Assembly: GCF_000276805.1 (NCBI RefSeq)
Contig: NZ_AKXQ01000018.1
Coordinates: forward strand, 1-64,000
Length of the DNA: 64,000 nt
DNA from: Moritella dasanensis ArB 0140
GTDB taxonomy: Bacteria > Pseudomonadota > Gammaproteobacteria > Enterobacterales > Moritellaceae
Direction: 5' to 3'
How positions within the stretch are numbered: position 1 is the stretch's first letter; each line of letters begins with the position of its first letter. Positions 17,605 through 26,197 of this stretch are shown here, one piece after another. A program made the translations under genes and the position numbers. The notes under the pieces are model-generated. The model was given only the letters and a program-made list of their open reading frames with translations, was not told the origin of the DNA and ran no database searches.

Positions 17605-19656
17605 ATGCGATTTTATCTTTTACTCTGCTTATTATTGTCTTCTTACGCTTGTGCACAGCAAAGTGCGAGTGCCTTTGACCCAGCTGCTAAAGTGGCTACT
17701 GCGCAGATTTTATCAACGGCGAACGGCGTTAATGGCGCGAAAGTACTGTCAATGGGCTTAAAAATCACCTTAGAGGATGATTGGAAAACTTATTGGAGTT
17801 CTGCTGGATTAGCAGGGGCGCCGCCAAGTATTGATTGGCAAGGATCCGATAATTTAGCCAATGTGGAATGGTTATGGCCTATTCCAACGCGGATGATGGT
17901 ATATGACGTTGAGACCTATGGTTACAAACATGAAGTTATTTATCCACTGCAAATAACGGTTACAGATCCAAGTAAAGCGTTAGCGCTAAAAGCTAAAACG
18001 ACAATGTTAGTATGCCGAGAAGTGTGTATACGCGCGCAGGTCAATCTGGCGTTGAATTTACCTGCTACAGATACCAGTATAGATAAAGCATCAAGCGCGC
18101 AGCTACAAGCTTATGTCGCCAATGTTCCCGTCGATATCAGCGCTACGCCTGCATCATTGCAACAACTTGGCTGGGACAGTGCGTCATCACAATTGATTAT
18201 TGAAGTGGCTGGGTTAACAGCTCCAGTTGTTGATGGCTTTGTCGAAGGTGTGGATTTTACCTTGTTTAGTCGACCGACAATCACGCAACAAGGTGGGGTG
18301 ACGCGCTTAATGATGGCTGTTGAAGACATGGCCGGCACACCCGCAAGACTCGATCCCCAACAAACGCTAAAAGTAACCCTTACCTCTGCGCAAGGTGGTA
18401 TTAGCTTTACTGATAATATTACCCCGACTGTTATTGAGCAAACCTTACCAAGTTGGATCTACATGTTATTACTGGCGGTTGTTGGTGGTTTCATTCTTAA
18501 CTTAATGCCCTGTGTACTGCCGGTATTGTCGATTAAATTATTAGGTGTGGTTGAATCAGTCAGTGAATCGAGTACGCAACGACGGATTAATTTTTTATTA
18601 AGTGCCGCCGGTATTTTTGTCGCCTTTTGGCTATTAGGGTTGTTGTTTATTGGGCTTAAATATTTTGGTATTGGCTTTGGTTGGGGCGTGCAATTTCAAT
18701 CGGCGACCTTTTTATTGATTATGATCCCTGTGTTGGTGTTATTTGCCTTAAATCTACTCGATAAATTCGATGTGCAGTTGCCGCAAAGTTTAATGGATAA
18801 GTTATCGGGCTCAAACAAAGGTCATTTCTATCAAGGTATCTTTGCGGTGCTATTAGCTACGCCGTGCTCTGCACCTTTCTTAGGCACTGCCGTGGCGTTT
18901 GCCTTAGCGGGCTCGAGTTGGCAAATAATGGTGATATTTAGCGGCTTAGCGTTGGGTTTATCACTGCCATATTTATTGATTGCGATGTGGCCGGATAGCG
19001 TCAAAATCATGCCCAAACCAGGCATGTGGATGGTACGATTTCGTCAGTTTTTAGCTACGTTATTGTGTGCGACGCTGGTGTGGCTAATTTGGTTATTACA
19101 AGCGCATTTGAGCATGATGTTGTGGACCATTTTTAGCATCATCATTTGTGCCATGGTGCTCTTACTGATCATCAAACCGGGACCTCGCGCCCTAGTCGCC
19201 ACATTCGCGGTGTATTTGTTATTAGCTAATACTATTATTTGGTCTCCAACATCGGTATCTGGTAGTGGAAGGGCAAGTACAGAGTCAAATATAGAGTCAA
19301 ATTCAGCAATACAATGGCAAGCATTTGAGCCTGAAAAAATTACCGGATATGTTGCCGAAGGGAAAACGGTATTCATCGATATTACCGCCGACTGGTGTAT
19401 TACTTGTGTGGTCAACGATCGTGCCGTTTTACAACGTAGCGCTATTATCAAACATTTGAATGCCGATAACGTGGTTGCGATGAAAGGTGATTGGACCAAA
19501 CCAGATAATCAAATTGAAGCCTATCTAAAACGTTATGGCCGTTATGCTATCCCTTTTAATCAGGTTTTTGGGCCGGCATTGCCACAGGGTAAGTTACTGC
19601 CCGAGCTGTTAACGAAAGAGGCGGTGACGGTCGGATTAACGCAAGCTGGGCAGTAA
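17605..19656 (+). CDS. ScsB/DsbD-like transmembrane thiol:disulfide reductase
   Basis: This enzyme carries electrons from cytoplasmic thioredoxin across the inner membrane to periplasmic thiol proteins. The 683-aa product has a signal peptide ending near CAQQ, a periplasmic ScsB-type N-domain with the cysteine pair C137/C141 (VCREVC), a DsbD-type membrane core with redox cysteines in LNLMPCVLP and ATPCSAPF, and a C-terminal thioredoxin domain with C598/C601 (ADWCITC). The N-domain is closer to ScsB (copper-sensitivity family) than to classical DsbD. No scsC or dsb partner is adjacent. Confidence 0.85.
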   Translation: MRFYLLLCLLLSSYACAQQSASAFDPAAKVATAQILSTANGVNGAKVLSMGLKITLEDDWKTYWSSAGLAGAPPSIDWQGSDNLANVEWLWPIPTRMMVYDVETYGYKHEVIYPLQITVTDPSKALALKAKTTMLVCREVCIRAQVNLALNLPATDTSIDKASSAQLQAYVANVPVDISATPASLQQLGWDSASSQLIIEVAGLTAPVVDGFVEGVDFTLFSRPTITQQGGVTRLMMAVEDMAGTPARLDPQQTLKVTLTSAQGGISFTDNITPTVIEQTLPSWIYMLLLAVVGGFILNLMPCVLPVLSIKLLGVVESVSESSTQRRINFLLSAAGIFVAFWLLGLLFIGLKYFGIGFGWGVQFQSATFLLIMIPVLVLFALNLLDKFDVQLPQSLMDKLSGSNKGHFYQGIFAVLLATPCSAPFLGTAVAFALAGSSWQIMVIFSGLALGLSLPYLLIAMWPDSVKIMPKPGMWMVRFRQFLATLLCATLVWLIWLLQAHLSMMLWTIFSIIICAMVLLLIIKPGPRALVATFAVYLLLANTIIWSPTSVSGSGRASTESNIESNSAIQWQAFEPEKITGYVAEGKTVFIDITADWCITCVVNDRAVLQRSAIIKHLNADNVVAMKGDWTKPDNQIEAYLKRYGRYAIPFNQVFGPALPQGKLLPELLTKEAVTVGLTQAGQ

Positions 19657-19683
19657 TTAAGACAGTTTATGGCGTAATAAGTG

Positions 19684-19736
19684 CTGTAAGACAAAAACGA
19701 ATGCAAACTACACGCATCAAACGTTTTGTCTTGCAG
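19684..19736. repeat. Long imperfect inverted repeat after the ScsB-like gene
   Basis: CTGTAAGACAAAA(A)CG pairs with CGTTTTGTCTTGCAG, with one wobble and one bulged A. An inner ATGC/GCAT stem extends it. No T-run follows directly, so it may be an RNA-stabilising or REP-like element rather than a standard terminator. It lies between the ScsB-like gene and a YgbA-family gene. Confidence 0.6.
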
Positions 19737-19859
19737 TTCGATATTTTTGCTGTTCTAATTGCGCTCTTCTGAATTTATACAAGATAAATTTTATTGTTTG
19801 GCGATGGATAACGCACCGAAAAGTGCCGCTAGCTCGCTAATAAATAGAATAGATATACG

Positions 19860-20225
19860 ATGAAAACAGTCACTGAAACTTTAGCGCACCCACGTTTAAA
19901 ACGTGAAATGCGCCTGCAAAATGCAATGATCACTATGTATTGTAAACAACACCATGTTTATCAAGGTAAAGTGTGTCGAGAGTGCGATCGTCTACAACAA
20001 ATGACGGCACGTAAATTGGCATTTTGTGAGAGTGGTACAGAAAAACCAACCTGCGCAACCTGTACGGCAGTATGCTATACCCTGGTTGTATCGAAGCAAG
20101 TAAAGACCATTTATCGTTGGGGACGTGCTCGAGTTTGGCTACGCCACCCTATTCTGATGTCCCTCTATCTCATTGACAGTATCAAGCCAAGTCAAATGCC
20201 AAAACCTAAACTACTAAATCTGTAG
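19860..20225 (+). CDS. YgbA-family (nitrous oxide-stimulated promoter) protein
   Basis: The 121-aa product belongs to the YgbA_NO family, named for its link to nitrogen-oxide responses and NsrR control in E. coli. It has the family's cysteine pattern (YCKQHH, VCRECDRL, CATCTAVCY) and the basic motif YRWGRARVWLRHP. The clustered Cys/His suggests metal binding. I did not find a convincing NsrR site upstream. The last 20 bases overlap the convergent SDR gene. Confidence 0.75.
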   Translation: MKTVTETLAHPRLKREMRLQNAMITMYCKQHHVYQGKVCRECDRLQQMTARKLAFCESGTEKPTCATCTAVCYTLVVSKQVKTIYRWGRARVWLRHPILMSLYLIDSIKPSQMPKPKLLNL

Positions 20226-21036
20226 CTGAGTTATGCTTGAATTGATAGTCTAGCTGCTGCTTTAATTTATCATTGGCGATGATGCAATGTGGTTTGCTGT
20301 TATCAACTGTAAATGTCGGTATGGTAATACCAAGTTGTTTCGCGCCCTGTTGGTAAAATGTTTCTCTGCTGGCATGATGATCGCTGCAGGCATTAAATAT
20401 TTCCCCCCAACATTGCTGCTTGACCACTTGCTGAATCACGCCCATTGCATCGTTTTGATGGATTAAATTTACCGGTGACTTACCGGCATCAAAGACATGT
20501 CCGTTAGCACTCTTCTTGGATAAACTGCGCGTTGGATTTCTATCTTGGCTAATCAGCCCTGCAAAACGGATGATGGTGTAATCAATGTTTTGCTGTTGTT
20601 GAATTAACTGTTCTGCGGCATAGACAGTACTGGTTGGATTGAGTGGTGATGTTTCAGTTAGGCTATTATCGGTTTTTTGATAGATGCTGGTGGAGCTAAC
20701 AAAAATAAATTTACCCACGTTATATTGCTTTAACAGGATCAGTAATTGATTTATTTGTTCTGCCAAGGGGGTATCTGCATGATTGCCTCGGCTAGCGGGT
20801 AGCAGACAGATCGCGATATCTTTATCGGCTAATAAGCCTTGCCAATCGCCTTGTGGCACACTCGCGAGAGTTGCACTGACAGCAGGGATACCTTGGTTCG
20901 CTAAACTGGTCGCTTTTTCTTGATGGCTACAACTCACAGTGAGTGGATAGTTTTGCGAACGTAATTGTTGTGCGAGTGGCTTACCTAACCAACCTGCGCC
21001 TATAATTGCAATGCTTGGAAGTATATCTGTGCTCAT
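20206..21036 (-). CDS. NAD(P)-binding epimerase/dehydratase-like protein (YeeZ-like SDR)
   Basis: The 276-aa product has an N-terminal Rossmann motif GAGWLGKPLAQQL (about residues 13-25) and an extended-SDR core with KFIFVSSTSIYQK. The Tyr-x3-Lys of active SDRs is replaced: the region reads STVYAAEQLIQQ, with Tyr but Glu/Gln where Lys is expected, as is common in the YeeZ-like group. Substrate unknown. Its 3' end overlaps the convergent YgbA-family gene by 20 bp. Confidence 0.7.
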   Translation of the reverse strand: MSTDILPSIAIIGAGWLGKPLAQQLRSQNYPLTVSCSHQEKATSLANQGIPAVSATLASVPQGDWQGLLADKDIAICLLPASRGNHADTPLAEQINQLLILLKQYNVGKFIFVSSTSIYQKTDNSLTETSPLNPTSTVYAAEQLIQQQQNIDYTIIRFAGLISQDRNPTRSLSKKSANGHVFDAGKSPVNLIHQNDAMGVIQQVVKQQCWGEIFNACSDHHASRETFYQQGAKQLGITIPTFTVDNSKPHCIIANDKLKQQLDYQFKHNSATDLVV

Positions 21037-21132
21037 ATCAATCGCCTGTATATCAAGTTAGATACAAGCGTAACTATTTTCGGTTATAATAGCGATTGAT
21101 AATCTGTCGTCACCTAAACTAAAGAGAAAACC

Positions 21133-21603
21133 ATGAGTAGATTTATAGATAGCTGGGCTATCGTGCATATTGATGATTCTTACAATGCATCAGTATTAGG
21201 TAGCAGAGGCACCAAGCTGCACTGGTGTAGTGGCCGTAAAGAAGCTATCGAGTTTATTTATGGCGAGTACTTGGCTATTTTAGCGGATACTGGCGAGATG
21301 GATGGTGAATTAGTGCATGCCGCGAAGCAACGCTTTAAGGTATTACAAGCACAAACAAATTCAGATGAAGAATGGATTGAACACGTTAACGAGCTTACTA
21401 TCGATTTACGCCATATTGTTTGGTTTGGCAGCATTGCCGACATGGCAGAACTGAATAATGACTTCGCCTGTGCGGTACGTGAAGTATATTGGGAAGAATT
21501 CGGCGAATATGATGAAGACGACCCAACTGCCTTTGTACCTGAAGATGAATGGCTAAACTTATCTGAAGCTTTAGTTGAATATTTAGGCCGCGCTATCGTC
21601 TAA
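21133..21603 (+). CDS. Unrecognised acidic conserved-looking protein
   Basis: I do not recognise this 156-aa protein. It is strongly acidic, especially near the C-terminus (EEFGEYDEDDPTAFVPEDEW), has no signal peptide or membrane segment, and starts MSRFIDSWAIVHIDDSYNASVLG. AGAGAA precedes the ATG, and codon use resembles the neighbours, so it is very probably expressed. It stands between a divergent SDR gene and topB, with a hairpin after it. A cytoplasmic role is likely; nothing more can be said. Confidence 0.7.
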   Translation: MSRFIDSWAIVHIDDSYNASVLGSRGTKLHWCSGRKEAIEFIYGEYLAILADTGEMDGELVHAAKQRFKVLQAQTNSDEEWIEHVNELTIDLRHIVWFGSIADMAELNNDFACAVREVYWEEFGEYDEDDPTAFVPEDEWLNLSEALVEYLGRAIV

Positions 21604-21628
21604 TGTAATGACGCTGTTTACCGGCAAC

Positions 21629-21665
21629 AGATTAACGTATCGGTTTTTTCTTAATACGTTAATCT
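21629..21665. repeat. Perfect 12-bp inverted repeat before topB
   Basis: AGATTAACGTAT and ATACGTTAATCT are exact complements around a 13-base loop that contains six T. The T-run is in the loop, not after the stem, so a classic terminator is unlikely. It could be an operator for topB or a stabilising 3' hairpin of the preceding gene. Confidence 0.6.
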
Positions 21666-21758
21666 ATTCTTACGCCCCTCATTTTTTAAGTCATAGACTT
21701 ACACATCAAAATTAGCTACATTAACTGTTTATTCATACAGTCTATAATTGCTAACATC

Positions 21759-23708
21759 ATGAAACTTTATATTGCCGAAAAACCTAGCCTTGGTCGTGCT
21801 ATTGCCGACGTATTACCAAAACCGCACAAGAAACAACAAGGTTATATTGAGGTTGGTAATGGCGATGTAGTGTCTTGGTGTATCGGTCACTTACTCGAAC
21901 AAGCCGAACCAGATGCCTATGATGATGCGTATAAAAAATGGCGTTTAGAACACCTACCGATCGTGCCTGAAACTTGGCAATTAAAGAAAAAACCCAATAC
22001 CAGTAAACAGCTGACCGTATTAAGGGGGCTTGTTAAAAAAGCCACCAGTTTGGTGCATGCTGGCGATCCTGATCGAGAAGGTCAGTTGCTGGTGGATGAA
22101 GTGATTGAGTTTCTGAAAACCCCAGCGAAAAAGAAAAATACCGCTCAGCGTCTGTTGATTAGCGATATGAACCCTGCGGCGGTAACCAAAGCCTTAAATA
22201 ATCTACAACCCAATAGTGATTACATTCCGTTGTCGGTATCCGCTTTAGCACGCTCGCGAGCAGATTGGCTATATGGTATGAACATGACCCGTGCTTATAC
22301 CTTGCAAGGTCAAAAAGTGGGGTATCAAGGAGTATTGTCAGTCGGGCGCGTGCAAACGCCAATCTTAGGTTTAGTCGTTAGGCGTGATATTGAGATCGCC
22401 AATTTTGTCAGTAAGCCTTTCTACGAAGTATTGGCGCACCTACAAACCCAACAGCAAGAAACATTCACCGCTAAATGGAAACCGAGTGAAGCTTGTCGTC
22501 CGTATATGGATGAGGATGGGCGAGTTCTGGTTAAAAAGTTAGCCGAGAATGTAGTGAGTCGCGTTCAAGGGCAAATGGGCGAAGTGACTAAATTGGAAAA
22601 GAAAAATAAACAACAAGCAGCGCCTTTGCCATATAACTTATCGTCACTGCAGATTGACGGGGCCAAGCGTTTTGGCATGAGTGCCCAGCAAGTCTTAGAT
22701 ACCTGCCAAGCGTTATACGAGCGCCATAAACTCATAACGTATCCACGTTCTGACAGTCGCTATTTACCCAAAGAGCATTATGCTCATCGTGGCAGTGTGA
22801 TTAAGGCGATAGCCAATACCAGTAGCTCATTAAATCAAGCCGCGCTAAATGCCGATCAGAGTTTACGCAGCAAAGCCTGGAACGATGGCAAGGTCGAGGC
22901 GCATCACGCCATTATTCCAACCGAAAAAAGTAGCAGTGTCGATCGCCTTAACAGCAGTGAAAAAAATATTTATGAATTAGTCGCAAGGCAATATCTGTGT
23001 CAGTTTTATCCGGCTTATGAATATGCTGATACCGTGGCTGAAATCACCATTGCTGGTGGACTGTTTATTGCCAAAGCGAAAATGACGTTAAAGCAGGGTT
23101 GGAAAGTGTTGTTCCCTAAATCAGCCGCCAGTAATGCCAAGCAAACGGAAGCCGAAAAAGAATTAGCTGCGCAACTCCCCACCATTAAAAAAGGTGAACA
23201 GTTATTATGTCAGCATGCTGAATGTGTTGAAAAGCAGACTCAGCCGCCGAAACATTTCAGTGATGCGACTTTATTAGCAGCGATGACTGGGATCTCGCGT
23301 TACGTCAAAGACAGTGAGATCCGTAAGATTTTAAAAGATACCGATGGTCTGGGTACTGAAGCGACACGTGCGGGTATTATTGAACTGTTATTCAGACGTA
23401 ACTTTTTGGTGCGAACTAACAAGCTAATTTTGTCCACAGACGCAGGAAAAGGATTAATTAATGCCTTGCCTGAAGCGGCTACTTTGCCGGATATGACGGC
23501 GCAATGGGAATCGGTGCTTGATGGTATCAGTAAAAAAGAAGCCAGTTATCAGCATTTCATGGGCGGTTTGTTACAACAGTTATCAGGCATGATTGAACAG
23601 GCGAAAGCGACATTACCCGATGGCTTACGTGGTCTGTCTAGTGGTAAACCTGCGGGTAGCCGGTTTAAGAAAAAACCCGCGGCAAAAAGGACTTATAAAA
23701 AATCGTAA
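21759..23708 (+). CDS. topB: DNA topoisomerase III
   Basis: TopB is a type IA topoisomerase that decatenates replication intermediates. The 649-aa product (E. coli 653) has the Toprim domain at the N-terminus (LYIAEKPSLGRAIADVL, then DPDREGQLLVDE), the active-site tyrosine in LITYPRSDSRYLP, the HHAIIPT motif and a basic tail (SRFKKKPAAKRTYKKS) typical of TopB. No zinc-finger domains are present, which fits TopB rather than TopA. Confidence 0.96.
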   Translation: MKLYIAEKPSLGRAIADVLPKPHKKQQGYIEVGNGDVVSWCIGHLLEQAEPDAYDDAYKKWRLEHLPIVPETWQLKKKPNTSKQLTVLRGLVKKATSLVHAGDPDREGQLLVDEVIEFLKTPAKKKNTAQRLLISDMNPAAVTKALNNLQPNSDYIPLSVSALARSRADWLYGMNMTRAYTLQGQKVGYQGVLSVGRVQTPILGLVVRRDIEIANFVSKPFYEVLAHLQTQQQETFTAKWKPSEACRPYMDEDGRVLVKKLAENVVSRVQGQMGEVTKLEKKNKQQAAPLPYNLSSLQIDGAKRFGMSAQQVLDTCQALYERHKLITYPRSDSRYLPKEHYAHRGSVIKAIANTSSSLNQAALNADQSLRSKAWNDGKVEAHHAIIPTEKSSSVDRLNSSEKNIYELVARQYLCQFYPAYEYADTVAEITIAGGLFIAKAKMTLKQGWKVLFPKSAASNAKQTEAEKELAAQLPTIKKGEQLLCQHAECVEKQTQPPKHFSDATLLAAMTGISRYVKDSEIRKILKDTDGLGTEATRAGIIELLFRRNFLVRTNKLILSTDAGKGLINALPEAATLPDMTAQWESVLDGISKKEASYQHFMGGLLQQLSGMIEQAKATLPDGLRGLSSGKPAGSRFKKKPAAKRTYKKS

Positions 23709-23736
23709 GTGAAAATTGGGGTCTGTTGGCGCTTTT

Positions 23737-23756
23737 ATATCAGATTGTACTGATAT
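23737..23756. repeat. 7-bp inverted repeat upstream of msrP
   Basis: ATATCAG and CTGATAT are separated by 6 bases, about 80 bases before msrP. This is the size and spacing of a dimeric regulator site, but no T-run or known motif supports a specific reading. Confidence 0.3.
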
Positions 23757-23834
23757 TGTGATAATTCTGTGATGAACAATTTGTGTAAATAGACCATGAT
23801 TACTCTATGGGAAGTTAACCAAGCAGGTAACGGA

Positions 23835-24857
23835 ATGATTATAAAGTCTAAAAGCAAATCTCAAGCAAGTGAAAATGATGTTGTTGCCGAACCGGTTTAC
23901 CAGCAGCGTCGACAATTCCTCAAGCAATTAGGGCTTGCTGGCGTGGGGTTAGCTGCCGCAAGTCCAGCGCAAGCCAGTATCTTTGATATTTTTTCTGGTG
24001 ATAAGAGTAAAGCCAATAGCCAGGCATTTTCACAATCGCCCCTGACGCTAACTGGCAGCAAAGATTACGCCAATGGTGAGATCTGGACGCCAGAGAAAAA
24101 AGTGCTTTCGCATAATAATTTTTACGAGTTTGGCACGGCTAAAACCGACCCACAAAAAAATGCGCAGGACTTTAAAGTCGAACCGTGGACGTTAACCATC
24201 ACTGGCGCCGTCGAAAAAGAAATCACTTTAGGTTACGACGATTTATTTAAAGTGGCCGATTTGGAAGAGCGTATTTATCGCATGCGCTGTGTTGAAGCGT
24301 GGTCGATGGTGATCCCGTGGACAGGCTTTTCACTGGCTGAAATAATCAAAAAAGCCAATCCGACTTCAAAAGCCAAATATGTCGCGTTTGAAACCTTATA
24401 CGATCCGAAACAAATGCCTGGTCAAGCGTCGTCATATCTTGGCGGTAGTCTGGATTGGCCATATGTTGAAGGGTTACGCATGGATGAAGCGATGCATCCG
24501 TTAACTATGTTATCCGTGGGCACATTTGGTAAAACCCTTGCGCCGCAAAATGGTGCGCCAATCCGTTTGGTTGTGCCATGGAAATATGGCTTCAAAGGTA
24601 TTAAATCGATTGTTAAAATTCATTTATTAGAAAAAGAGCCGCCAACGACTTGGAATCGCCTTGCATCTCGTGAATACGGTTTTTATGCCAATGTGAATCC
24701 AGCGGTAGATCACCCTCGTTGGAGTCAAGCATCAGAACGTCGTATTGGTAATGGCAGTATTTTCTCATCTAAACGTATCAAAACACTGCCTTTCAATGGT
24801 TATGCTGAAGAAGTCGCGAGTTTATATCAAGGCATGGATCTGAAGAGGTACATCTAA
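23835..24857 (+). CDS. msrP: Periplasmic methionine sulfoxide reductase catalytic subunit MsrP (YedY)
   Basis: MsrP is a molybdopterin enzyme that reduces methionine sulfoxide in periplasmic proteins, receiving electrons from MsrQ. The 340-aa product has a Tat signal ([12 protein letters not shown]), the Mo-ligand cysteine in [12 protein letters not shown], and the conserved [23 protein letters not shown] region. ATG 23835 follows AGGTAACGGA and matches the E. coli N-terminus, so it is preferred over the in-frame ATG at 23796. msrQ follows 2 bp later. Confidence 0.96.
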   Translation: MIIKSKSKSQASENDVVAEPVYQQRRQFLKQLGLAGVGLAAASPAQASIFDIFSGDKSKANSQAFSQSPLTLTGSKDYANGEIWTPEKKVLSHNNFYEFGTAKTDPQKNAQDFKVEPWTLTITGAVEKEITLGYDDLFKVADLEERIYRMRCVEAWSMVIPWTGFSLAEIIKKANPTSKAKYVAFETLYDPKQMPGQASSYLGGSLDWPYVEGLRMDEAMHPLTMLSVGTFGKTLAPQNGAPIRLVVPWKYGFKGIKSIVKIHLLEKEPPTTWNRLASREYGFYANVNPAVDHPRWSQASERRIGNGSIFSSKRIKTLPFNGYAEEVASLYQGMDLKRYI

Positions 24858-24859
24858 TT

Positions 24860-25441
24860 ATGTCAGTGCTAACCTACAAACGAGTGCCTTATCTTAAGGC
24901 CTATATTCATGTGCTGGCTATTATGCCGTTGGTATATTTGGGGTTGGCAATTGATGCTGATGCACTGGGCGGTGACCCTGTGCAAGCCGTGATCCATTTT
25001 TTAGGTAAAGGAGCGTTAAATTTATTGGTATTAACGCTCGTGATCTCACCTTTGGCAAAACGTTATAAGGAAGGTTTGTTGATCTCAACACGCCGTCTTA
25101 TTGGTTTGTATTGCTTCTTTTATGCAAGTTTACATTTAACTGCATTTGCGTGGCTCGATCTGGGTTGGGATATTGGCTTGTTATTCCAAGAGTTGGTCAA
25201 AAGGCCGTATATCTGGCTTGGCATGATCGCGTTTGTTATTTTACTCTTACTAGCGTTAACCTCGCCGATGTGGGCGCGTCGTAAAATGCAGCGTAATTGG
25301 CAAAAATTACATAACCTGATTTACCTTGCCGCTATCTTAACGCCTCTTCATTACTATCTTTCGGTGAAATCTGGCTGGATAGAACCTATTATATATGCCC
25401 TATTAATGGTGTTTTTACTATTGCAAAGAAGGAAGTCGTGA
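24860..25441 (+). CDS. msrQ: Heme-binding membrane subunit MsrQ (YedZ)
   Basis: MsrQ is a b-type heme membrane protein that passes electrons from the respiratory chain to MsrP. The 193-aa product has about six hydrophobic segments. Histidines fitting heme ligands occur in YASLHLTAF, WQKLHNLIYLA and LTPLHYYLS. It is separated from msrP by two bases and is clearly co-transcribed with it. Confidence 0.95.
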   Translation: MSVLTYKRVPYLKAYIHVLAIMPLVYLGLAIDADALGGDPVQAVIHFLGKGALNLLVLTLVISPLAKRYKEGLLISTRRLIGLYCFFYASLHLTAFAWLDLGWDIGLLFQELVKRPYIWLGMIAFVILLLLALTSPMWARRKMQRNWQKLHNLIYLAAILTPLHYYLSVKSGWIEPIIYALLMVFLLLQRRKS

Positions 25442-25682
25442 TAAAAGTTACAAGCAATATTTACTCCGCGTTATGACTTTATATTTTCTGCTCTGTTGTT
25501 ATTAACCTACCTACTTACCTACTTACCGACCTTACCGTCCGCTAATCTACTTCGCCAAAAAAAAAGACTTAGTCTGATAAAACATGATTACCACCAGGGG
25601 CAGTGTTTTGCATCTATCATATATAGTTATATTTTTAAGCGAAAAAATCTTTCAGTTCATAGATATTTTGGCATTTTTAAAC

Positions 25683-25708
25683 TAATGTAGTGGTATATCA
25701 CTACATTA
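25683..25708. repeat. Perfect 10-bp inverted repeat (TAATGTAGTG/CACTACATTA)
   Basis: Two exact 10-base arms surround a 6-base spacer. This fits either the 3' end of the msrPQ transcript or a regulator site. No T-run follows. The gap 25442-25993 holds no gene I can support; it also contains an unusual CTAC/TTAC-rich stretch at 25503-25530. Confidence 0.5.
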
Positions 25709-25722
25709 TGCGAGAGATAAGT

Positions 25723-25761
25723 GCGGGTTAATTATTATGTGATGAAATCATTAATACCCGC
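25723..25761. repeat. GC-capped inverted repeat upstream of the tor operon
   Basis: GCGGGT pairs with ACCCGC, and the inner TAAT/ATTA extends the stem after a 2-base bulge. It directly precedes the decamer array at 25761-25820. Confidence 0.45.
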
Positions 25762-25820
25762 TTGATACAAGTTGACGCAATTTATCACAACCCTTCACAA
25801 CTCGTCACATCTCCATGCAT
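25761..25820 (+). promoter_or_regulatory. Six phased decamers, candidate TorR-type operator
   Basis: Six consecutive 10-base units end alike: cttgatacaa, gttgacgcaa, tttatcacaa, cccttcacaa, ctcgtcacat, ctccatgcat. TCACA recurs exactly every 10 bp at 25785, 25795 and 25805. E. coli TorR binds direct-repeat decamers of consensus CTGTTCATAT upstream of torCAD. The units here share that architecture and part of the sequence (CCCTTCACAA matches at 6 of 10 positions). The array is about 175 bp before torE. Confidence 0.45.
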
Positions 25821-25946
25821 TTTCTATATAAAATTACATAATGTGACGCATTTAACTGTTGTTTTATAAGGCATTTTTAGAATTGAGTTTTCTTTGATCT
25901 ATTACACTTTTTTTTAATTGACCTTACTTTACACTGTTATAAACGT

Positions 25947-25952
25947 TATAAT
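25947..25952 (+). promoter_or_regulatory. Candidate -10 box of torECA
   Basis: TATAAT lies 41 bases before the torE start. No good -35 hexamer stands 16-18 bp upstream (TTGACC at 25918-25923 is too far), which would suit an activator-dependent promoter. Confidence 0.35.
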
Positions 25953-25993
25953 TACCCCTTATTCTATAGGCCATCATTGTTGCAGGAGTTAAC

Positions 25994-26158
25994 ATGAACC
26001 AACAGACAAGCAGTACAGGAACAGAAAAAAAGGGCGAGTGGAAATTATTCATCTTTCTCACCGTATTTTTATTTCCGATCCTCGCAACCGTTAGTGTATT
26101 TGGTTATGGTTTTGTCATTTGGATGAGTCATATCCTTTTTGGCCTACCAACACATTAA
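25994..26158 (+). CDS. torE: Small membrane protein TorE (NapE/TorE family)
   Basis: TorE is a short inner-membrane protein encoded first in torECA(D) operons of Shewanella-type bacteria; its function is not established. The 54-aa product has a hydrophilic N-terminus (MNQQTSSTGTEKKGEW) and one membrane helix (LFIFLTVFLFPILATVSVFG) followed by GFVIWM, as in NapE/TorE. GCAGGAG precedes the ATG at good spacing. torC follows 39 bp later. Confidence 0.88.
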   Translation: MNQQTSSTGTEKKGEWKLFIFLTVFLFPILATVSVFGYGFVIWMSHILFGLPTH

Positions 26159-26197
26159 TCAAATTATCCAACTAATCATTATCTAGGTATTACAATA

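Noticed and set aside
25496..25690. 64-codon frame in the msrQ-torE gap
   Set aside because: It begins in a CTAC/TTAC repeat, has no ribosome binding site, and its product has no recognisable features.
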